Source: Rhodanobacteraceae bacterium
Lineage (GTDB): Bacteria > Pseudomonadota > Gammaproteobacteria > Xanthomonadales > Rhodanobacteraceae
Assembly (NCBI GenBank): GCA_025924775.1
Contig: JAICHS010000049.1
Span: 1-12,137, forward strand
Direction: 5' to 3'
DNA: 12,137 nucleotides
A program made the position numbers and the translations under genes. Position 1 is the stretch's first letter. Each line of letters starts with the position of its first letter. The notes under the pieces were generated by a model, which had not been told where the DNA came from, did not search any database, and saw only the letters and a program-made list of their open reading frames with translations. Shown one piece after another: positions 6,919-12,137 of this stretch.

Positions 6919-8033
6919 CGCGGCAACACCGCGGCAGGGGGCAGGCTCGATGCCACCAGCGCGTCCCACTGGTCGAGGATCGATGCGAGGGAATAGGTGG
7001 CGCTCACGTCGCGGGCGTGCCGGCCGAGCCGCGCGCGCAGGTCGGCATCAGCCATCAGCACATCCAGCGCCGTGGCCAGTCCGCGCGTGTCGCCGGCGGG
7101 CACCAGCCAGCCGTTGCCGCGGTGCTCGATCAGTTCGCGCGGGCCGGCGTCGCAGTCGAAGCTGACGCAGGCGAGGCCTTCCGTCATTGCCTCCAGCAGC
7201 GCGTTCGGAAAACCCTCGTAGCGCGACGACAGCACGAACAGGTCGGCGCGCCGCATGGCGACCCGCACGTGTGCGTCGAACCCCGGCATGGCGATGCGGT
7301 CGGCGAGTCCGTACTGATCGATTGCATGCTCGAGCACGGCCCGCAAAGGGCCTTCGCCGAGGATCACGAGGTTCCAGTCGGCGTGGTGTGCGGCGACCTG
7401 CGCAAACGCCGCGATCAGCAGGTCGAAGCCTTTTTCGGGTGACAGGCGCCCCACGGCGAGCAGCGTGTGCCCGGCCGCGCGGTCGGGCGCCATGCCGTCA
7501 GCCTGGGCGGGGCCGGTGGTCACGGGGTTGGCGATCACATCCACCCGCCGGCGCACCAGCGCCTCGAGATCGGCGGCGCAGCGCCGGGTCTGGGCGACGA
7601 TCCTGGTCGCCCGCGGATACGACCAGCGACGCAGCGTGCGCCAGACGCCGCGCATGTGATGCCCGTTCAGGAAGGTGCGCTCGGAAATGATCACCGGCAC
7701 GCGCAGGCCCGCCGCGGCGAGCAGGACGCGCACGTTGCTTTCGGCGATGAAACTGATCACGACGTCGGGCCGCAGCGCCGCGAAGGCGCGGCGCAGGGCG
7801 CGGATGCGCACGAAGTTGTGGCCCAGTGCCGCCAGCACGTGGTTCGAGTTGCCCGCCACGTCCAGCGCGATGCGATGCACCGCTGGATCCAGCGCGTAGC
7901 GGTCCATCCGGCTTGACGCCAGCGTGATCAGCGTGACCGTGTCGCCACGCCTGGCCCACGCATTGGCGAGCAGCGTCATCACGCGTTCGGCGCCGCCGCC
8001 GCCAAGCGAGGAAATGACCAGCGCGAGTTTCAT
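6915..8033 (-). CDS. Glycosyltransferase family 4, AmsD/PglH-like
   Basis: A 372-residue GT-B enzyme from ATG at 8033 to TGA. LALVISSLGGGGAERVM (3-19) is the donor/acceptor loop of the AmsD/PglH type. VIANPV (166-171) replaces the NGxD linker of the other two enzymes, as usual in this subgroup. Arg196 and Lys201 in VGRLSPEKGF, and Glu273 and Glu281 in EGFPNALLE, are the catalytic-domain signatures. SFDCDAGPREL (291-301) closely matches the SFDCxxGPxE block of AmsD/PglH-like enzymes, which extend undecaprenyl-PP glycans with GalNAc, Gal or related sugars. The exact donor is not determined. The start overlaps the flippase TGA as ATGA (8033-8030) with GGGTGA-like sequence just upstream. It is likely cytoplasmic and membrane-associated. 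Confidence 0.92.
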   Translation of the reverse strand: MKLALVISSLGGGGAERVMTLLANAWARRGDTVTLITLASSRMDRYALDPAVHRIALDVAGNSNHVLAALGHNFVRIRALRRAFAALRPDVVISFIAESNVRVLLAAAGLRVPVIISERTFLNGHHMRGVWRTLRRWSYPRATRIVAQTRRCAADLEALVRRRVDVIANPVTTGPAQADGMAPDRAAGHTLLAVGRLSPEKGFDLLIAAFAQVAAHHADWNLVILGEGPLRAVLEHAIDQYGLADRIAMPGFDAHVRVAMRRADLFVLSSRYEGFPNALLEAMTEGLACVSFDCDAGPRELIEHRGNGWLVPAGDTRGLATALDVLMADADLRARLGRHARDVSATYSLASILDQWDALVASSLPPAAVLPR

Positions 8034-9409
8034 CGGATCACCCCCGCGCCCCGGTCAAGCTTGCCGAAGATTGAGGGTTCGACGCCCAGCCGCGTGGTGA
8101 CGAACCGCCACGACAGGCCACGCCAGACCACCAGCGACAAAGCCGCGCCGATGGCCGCGCCGGTGGCGCCGAGCCGCGGCACCAGCAACACGGCGGCGAT
8201 GCAGTTGGCGATGATGCCGACCAGCACGAAGAACGACGCCTGCTTCTGGTACTTCGTCATCGACAGCATGAACCCCACTTCGCCGAAGCAGGTGCTGGTG
8301 CAGTAGCCCAGCAACAGGACCAGCAGCGGCACGTAGGCCTCCTCGAAATCGTGGCCGAACAGGCCCAGCAGCCACTTGCCGGCGACCGCGCAGAACAGCG
8401 CCACCGCCAGCGCACCGGCCAGGCCGATGCGCGCGCCCTGCACCGCCACGGACTGCAGCCCGTGCATGTCGTGCGCGTCGTAGCGTTCGGCAATCATCGG
8501 CGCCAGCACCACGTTCACGGCCTGCGAAGCGAAGAACGCGAAGCTGGCCATCTTGATCGCCGCGTAGTAGGGGCCGACGTCGCTGGTGCCCATGATCGCG
8601 CCCAGCAGCATCACGTCGAGCCGCGCGCCGCCCACGATGATGATCGAGAGCAGCGACAATTGGCCGCCGACCGTGACCCAGCGGCGCGCTTCGTAGCTGG
8701 GCTTCACGCCACGACCGGCGGCGGGCCACGCGCGCGTCAGGTGCCAGCCCGACGCCAGCAGCGAGGCCAGCGCGGCAAGCGCCACGCACACGGCGGCCAT
8801 CACCGCATCGCGGCGTGCCACGATGAGCGACGCCAGGCCGAGCAGGACCAGCAACACCGCGGGGCGCATCACGCTGGAATACATGCCGGTGACGACCGGC
8901 CGCTTGAACGCGCGGTGCATCGCGCTGCTCTGCTGCAGCTGCGTCAGGACCGGCAGCATCGCGAAGCCAATGTAGAAGGTGTTGCGCCAGCCGGCGGAGT
9001 GCTGCGCGCCCACGTGGTGCACCACCACGCAGCCCACGATCGCGACGCACACGCTGGTCGCAAGCACGAACAGGCCCACGCCGATGCGCAGGCCGCGCAC
9101 CTTGCCCCATGCGCGGTCCTGGATGTAACTAGGCAGGAACCGGATGATGCTGATGTCCTGCCCGGCTTGCGCGACCATCATCAACACGCTGACCCAGCTG
9201 AACATCAACGCGTAGAGGCCGTATTCCGCGCGCCCGATCAGGCGCGCCATCACGAGGTTCGTGAGCAGGCCGAGGCCGGTGCCGGCGACCGAGACGATGA
9301 ACGCGCCCGAAGCACCGCGCCGCAACAGGCGCGCCATCAGTGCGCGTTCGGACGCGCCCTGCGGCGTCGCCGGTGCGCCTTCGATCACGTCCGCGCCGTT
9401 GGACGACAT
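8030..9409 (-). CDS. wzx: Wzx-type polysaccharide repeat-unit flippase (MATE/MVF-like superfamily)
   Basis: A 459-residue membrane protein with about 12 to 14 hydrophobic segments spread over residues 33-435. It begins with a 30-residue polar tail, then GAFIVSVAGTGLGLLTNLVM and the signature LIGRAEYGLYALMFSW (57-72), typical of Wzx/RfbX proteins. DVGPYYAAIKMASF (277-290) starts the second half, and RLGATGAAIGAALSLVVWRG (412-431) is the usual late-helix block. The family moves undecaprenyl-PP-linked oligosaccharides across the inner membrane. ATG at 9409 is chosen because AAGGAG lies eight bases upstream (9423-9418); the open frame extends to 9529 without membrane character. The gene starts 34 bases after the phosphotransferase stop and overlaps the next glycosyltransferase start. 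Confidence 0.92.
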   Translation of the reverse strand: MSSNGADVIEGAPATPQGASERALMARLLRRGASGAFIVSVAGTGLGLLTNLVMARLIGRAEYGLYALMFSWVSVLMMVAQAGQDISIIRFLPSYIQDRAWGKVRGLRIGVGLFVLATSVCVAIVGCVVVHHVGAQHSAGWRNTFYIGFAMLPVLTQLQQSSAMHRAFKRPVVTGMYSSVMRPAVLLVLLGLASLIVARRDAVMAAVCVALAALASLLASGWHLTRAWPAAGRGVKPSYEARRWVTVGGQLSLLSIIIVGGARLDVMLLGAIMGTSDVGPYYAAIKMASFAFFASQAVNVVLAPMIAERYDAHDMHGLQSVAVQGARIGLAGALAVALFCAVAGKWLLGLFGHDFEEAYVPLLVLLLGYCTSTCFGEVGFMLSMTKYQKQASFFVLVGIIANCIAAVLLVPRLGATGAAIGAALSLVVWRGLSWRFVTTRLGVEPSIFGKLDRGAGVIR

Positions 9410-9417
9410 GCGGTGGG

Positions 9418-9423
9418 CTCCTT
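9418..9423 (-). promoter_or_regulatory. Strong ribosome binding site of the flippase gene
   Basis: AAGGAG on the minus strand, eight bases before the ATG at 9409. It is the best Shine-Dalgarno sequence I found in this operon and fixes the flippase start. It lies in the 34-base gap after the upstream phosphotransferase gene, so this gene need not rely on coupling. Confidence 0.7.
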
Positions 9424-9443
9424 GGCAGTGGTTCGCTGCGGCA

Positions 9444-10703
9444 TCACGAAAGTCGGCCCGGGCCGGCCAGCAGGGCGTCCAGCATGCGCGCGGCGGTGCG
9501 CTCGCCTTCCCAGCCAGGCAGCGGTGCAACCCGGTTGGCCCGGCGTCCCGCCAGCATCAGGTTCCGGGTGCATAGAAAGGCGGTCAGCCTGGCGTGTGCC
9601 GCGGCCGGCGGCCGGTTGAAATCGCGGCTGAGCCTGGCCGCGATCGCGAAACAGCGCTCGACCGCGTCCGCGCGCCGCAGGTCGCGCGCGGCAAGCAGGA
9701 ACCGGATCAGGTCGTAATCCGCCGGATACGCGTAGCCGGCGTACTCCCAGTCGAACACGCACAGCCGGTCACGGTGGCGGAACGTGTTGCCGGGCGTGAA
9801 ATCGCCGTGCGCCAGTCCACGTGGCGCGATCAGGGAGGGCATGAACGCGAGTTCCTGCAGCGCACGTTCCAGGCGTGGCCGCCACGCATAGGGCAACGCT
9901 GGCGCCAGCTGCGTGACCTGCGCACGCAGACCGCGCAGCAACTTGCCGCCGTCGGGCACCTTTGGTGAGGCGGTGCGTGCCGCAAGCTCTTCCAGAAACG
10001 CCAGGTGTGCCGGGCGCAGGTGCACGCTGCACGCGTCGTGGGGCGTCCTGGCACTGTCGGTGGCGAGCACCGCGGCGCCGTTCCGGGTTTCGCGCAACAG
10101 CACGCGCGGCACCGTCGCCGCGTGCAGGCCCAGCGCTCGCAGTTGCGCGAGCACCAGGCCTTCGTTGGCGATCAGCGCTTGCCCGGCGGGCGTACGCGAG
10201 ACTTTCGCGTAGCCGCGGATATCGCCGCGGACGGTCATCAACTGCACCGTCAGCTTGCGGTGCGGCCCGGCGGTGCCGGTGAGGAATGCGGCTTGTGTGG
10301 TATCTGGTCCGAACACGTCGGCACAGCGGATCGCACCGGATACGTGCAACGTGCCCTGGCGCCAGACGCGCGGCACGCCAACCCGGGCGGCGCCGACCAT
10401 GGCCAGCTTGAAGGCACGCGCGACGGGGCGCAGCGGCTGGATCATCGCCAGCGCGGCGACGCTTGCGGCGTGCGGGCGGCGTGGCAGCAGGAACCAGCGC
10501 AGCCGTGCCCGTCCTGCCAGCACGTCGAACGGGATGGCGCCCGCGTGCGCCGTCGGCGCGACTCTCAGGCCCAACGCTTCCATTTCCTGCAGCGCGTCAA
10601 GCAGGTGCGGGTCGTCAAAACATCCGCGCGGCGCCTGCCCGTCGTTGCGCCGACGGTGCGCCGGACGCGGCGCCGGCACCTTGGCTGTAGCCGCCCGCGT
10701 CAT
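9444..10703 (-). CDS. APH-family phosphotransferase with long N-terminal extension
   Basis: A 419-residue soluble protein from ATG at 10703, which overlaps the kinase TGA as ATGA (10703-10700). The C-terminal half is a complete aminoglycoside-phosphotransferase/choline-kinase fold. Lys167 in GYAKVSR is the ATP lysine and Glu181 in IANEG its partner. LAHGDFTPGNTF (297-308) is the catalytic loop with Asp301 and Asn306, and FDWEYAG (317-323) holds the metal-binding Asp318. The length of the family is usually 250-350 residues; here about 130 residues precede the kinase lobe. The first 30 are Arg/Ala/Pro-rich and the rest (31-130) looks like a separate small domain of no recognised family. In polysaccharide loci such kinases are thought to phosphorylate sugars or lipid-linked intermediates, which is inferred here. 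Drug resistance is unlikely given the setting. Confidence 0.8.
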   Translation of the reverse strand: MTRAATAKVPAPRPAHRRRNDGQAPRGCFDDPHLLDALQEMEALGLRVAPTAHAGAIPFDVLAGRARLRWFLLPRRPHAASVAALAMIQPLRPVARAFKLAMVGAARVGVPRVWRQGTLHVSGAIRCADVFGPDTTQAAFLTGTAGPHRKLTVQLMTVRGDIRGYAKVSRTPAGQALIANEGLVLAQLRALGLHAATVPRVLLRETRNGAAVLATDSARTPHDACSVHLRPAHLAFLEELAARTASPKVPDGGKLLRGLRAQVTQLAPALPYAWRPRLERALQELAFMPSLIAPRGLAHGDFTPGNTFRHRDRLCVFDWEYAGYAYPADYDLIRFLLAARDLRRADAVERCFAIAARLSRDFNRPPAAAHARLTAFLCTRNLMLAGRRANRVAPLPGWEGERTAARMLDALLAGPGRLS

Positions 10704-12137
10704 GCGTCGGTTCCGTAACCGAAGTAACCATAGGTGGAATAGCCGCCGCTGCGCTTTTCCATGCCGTTGAACACCACACCATTGACCGCGACGCCGCTTT
10801 GCTGCAGGCGTTGCATCGCCAGTTCGACCTCGCGTGAATGGTTGAGGCCGAAACGCACCACCAGCAGGTTGGTGCCGGCGTGGTGGCCGATGATGGCCGC
10901 GTCCGTGACCGCGAGGATCGGCGGACTGTCGATCACCACCATGTCATAGCGCGGGGACAGCCTTCGCAGCAGTGCGGCGAAGGTGTGGTGCATCAGCAAT
11001 TCCGAGGGGTTGGTAGGCCGCCGGCCGGCGGGAATGAAGTGCAGGTTGTCCACGCCCTCGACCTGTCGGATGGCCTCGTCGTCGACGATCCGGTCGGCCA
11101 GCAGTTCGGACAGTCCATTGTCTGGCCGGCCGCCCAGGATCGTGTGCAGCTGGGCGTCGCGCAGATTGGCGTCGATCAACAGCACGCGCTGGCCCGCCTG
11201 GGCGTTCACCGCGGCAAGGTTGGCAGATACGAAGGTCTTGCCGGCCTTGGAACTGGCGCCACAAATCATCACCACGTTGTTGCTGGCGTCGCGCTGGGCA
11301 AACCGCAGGCTGGTGCGCAGGCTGCGCAGGGCCTCGGCGGCAAGGTCCTCGGGCGCGGCCAACGCCAACAGGCGTTGCCGGCGACGCGCGAACAGGCCCT
11401 GGCCGCGTTCGGAAATCTCGAGTTGCTGCTCGCTCAGCGGGATCGCCGTGAAGACCGGCAGACCCAACTGTTCGATTTCGGCCGGATCCTCGACGCCGTT
11501 GCGCAGCAACTGTCGCAGCATCACGAAGCCAACCGCGAAGAAGGCGCCGATGAACGTGGTGCCCGCCAACGTCAGCAGCTTCCTGGGCTTCACGGGCCGC
11601 GTGATGTCCACGCTGGGCTGGTCCACGATGCGCGTCGTACCCACGGTGCCGGCCTGCGCGATTTCAAGCTGCTGCTCCTCGTTGAGCAAGCCGTTGTAGG
11701 TGGTGTTGAGTACGTTCACGTTGCCGTTCAGGCGCAGCAGCTCCCGCTGCGTGTCGGGCAACGTGTTCATCTGCTTCTGGATCGAGGTTTTCTGCGCCGA
11801 CAGGGCTCCGATCTGCTTTTCGATCGCCTGGTAGGCCGGGTTCGCGGGGGTGTACAGCCGCGCCGCCGCGATCTTCTGCGTCTGCAACTGCTGGATGCTT
11901 GCGTCCAAGGTGTCGATCTGGGTAAGCATGCTCTGTGTCTGCATCGGCACGTCCACCGAATGCGCCTTGATCTGGTACGCGTTGAGCGCGGCCTGCGCGT
12001 CTTCCAGGCGCTTCTTCACCACCGGCAACTGCTCGTTCACGAACTTCAGGCTGTTGGCGGCCTGCGCGGAGTTGCGCCCGACGTTCTGCGCCAGGTAGGC
12101 CTTGGTCACCTCTTTGAGCACCGCCACGGCGCGTTGC
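10700..12137 (-). CDS. wzc: Wzc-type polysaccharide copolymerase/tyrosine autokinase (BY-kinase), N-terminus cut off
   Basis: The frame is open to the right edge and about 478 residues are visible (numbered from the Val codon at 12127). Residues 17-165 are a mostly helical, Gln-rich coiled-coil-like periplasmic stretch. IVDQPSVDITRPVKPRK (167-183) is the proline-rich Wzz motif before the second membrane helix (184-207). The cytoplasmic kinase domain has EALRSLR (265-271, the EX2RX2R oligomerisation motif), Walker A GASSKAGKT (290-298), Walker A' LLIDANLR (316-323) and Walker B MVVIDSPP (396-403). The tail GGYSTYGYFGYGTDA (461-475) carries four tyrosines for autophosphorylation. The family sets polymer length and export through Wza. 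In Walker A' the usual second Asp is Asn321 (AAT). The first membrane helix is outside the window. It is the most upstream visible gene, so the promoter lies further right. Confidence 0.93.
   Translation of the reverse strand, partial: QRAVAVLKEVTKAYLAQNVGRNSAQAANSLKFVNEQLPVVKKRLEDAQAALNAYQIKAHSVDVPMQTQSMLTQIDTLDASIQQLQTQKIAAARLYTPANPAYQAIEKQIGALSAQKTSIQKQMNTLPDTQRELLRLNGNVNVLNTTYNGLLNEEQQLEIAQAGTVGTTRIVDQPSVDITRPVKPRKLLTLAGTTFIGAFFAVGFVMLRQLLRNGVEDPAEIEQLGLPVFTAIPLSEQQLEISERGQGLFARRRQRLLALAAPEDLAAEALRSLRTSLRFAQRDASNNVVMICGASSKAGKTFVSANLAAVNAQAGQRVLLIDANLRDAQLHTILGGRPDNGLSELLADRIVDDEAIRQVEGVDNLHFIPAGRRPTNPSELLMHHTFAALLRRLSPRYDMVVIDSPPILAVTDAAIIGHHAGTNLLVVRFGLNHSREVELAMQRLQQSGVAVNGVVFNGMEKRSGGYSTYGYFGYGTDA

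Noticed and set aside
6919..6933. Inverted repeat CGCGG-CAACA-CCGCG as a terminator
   Set aside because: The stem is only five pairs, has no T-run and lies inside coding sequence; at most a minor effect on re-initiation.
6136..6996. Plus-strand open frame of 286 codons
   Set aside because: Antisense shadow of the second GT4 gene with no domain signal.
8351..9619. Open frame of 422 codons on the plus strand
   Set aside because: Antisense to the flippase gene; His/Arg/Ala-rich translation without domain features, while the minus-strand frame is a clear Wzx.
9444..10703. Antibiotic resistance by aminoglycoside phosphorylation
   Set aside because: The APH fold is shared by many sugar and lipid kinases, the N-terminal region is unlike resistance enzymes, and the gene is embedded in a polysaccharide operon.
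1..12137. CRISPR array, tRNA, rRNA, insertion sequence or integration site
   Set aside because: No regularly spaced repeats, cloverleaf-like sequence, transposase motif or terminal inverted repeats were recognised by eye.

Overview
This is a high-GC chromosomal segment from a Gram-negative proteobacterium. The gene style fits Lysobacterales/Xanthomonadales such as Rhodanobacteraceae, but that placement is an inference from base composition and a fused Wzc-type kinase, not a proven assignment. The window is nearly all coding and holds most of a Wzx/Wzy-type cell-surface polysaccharide (exopolysaccharide or capsule) biosynthesis locus.

Layout. Nine genes lie on the minus strand and are read from right to left. 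In transcription order they are: a Wzc-type tyrosine autokinase/copolymerase (12137-10700, N-terminus outside the window); an APH-fold phosphotransferase (10703-9444); a Wzx-type flippase (9409-8030); a GT4 glycosyltransferase of AmsD/PglH type (8033-6915); a second GT4 enzyme (6918-5716); a polytopic Wzy-like membrane protein (5711-4452); a third GT4 enzyme (4455-3319); a class I methyltransferase-like protein (3334-2495); and a degenerate kinase-fold protein (2435-1581). After a 181-bp gap comes a tenth gene on the same strand, a PAPS-dependent sulfotransferase (1399-494). On the plus strand at the left edge is the C-terminal third or so of an AsnB-type amidotransferase (1-497), convergent with the sulfotransferase; the two stop codons share one CTAG palindrome.

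How the genes work together (inference from family knowledge). The three GT4 enzymes would build a repeat unit on undecaprenyl pyrophosphate in the cytoplasm. Wzx would flip it, the Wzy-like protein would polymerise it, and the Wzc-type protein would control chain length and export through tyrosine phosphorylation. The sulfotransferase, methyltransferase and kinase-fold proteins are candidate decorating enzymes, so the product may be a sulfated and possibly methylated or phosphorylated polymer. AsnB may amidate a uronic acid or a precursor. Initiating glycosyltransferase, outer-membrane Wza and sugar-nucleotide genes are not in the window.

Four gene junctions use the four-base ATGA overlap and a fifth overlaps by 16 bases, which supports one tightly coupled operon. 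No tRNA, rRNA, CRISPR array, insertion sequence, clear promoter or clear intrinsic terminator was recognised. The most notable points are the sulfotransferase, the kinase-fold protein lacking the catalytic Asp, the N-terminally extended APH-type kinase, and an Asp-to-Asn change in the Walker A' motif of the tyrosine kinase.
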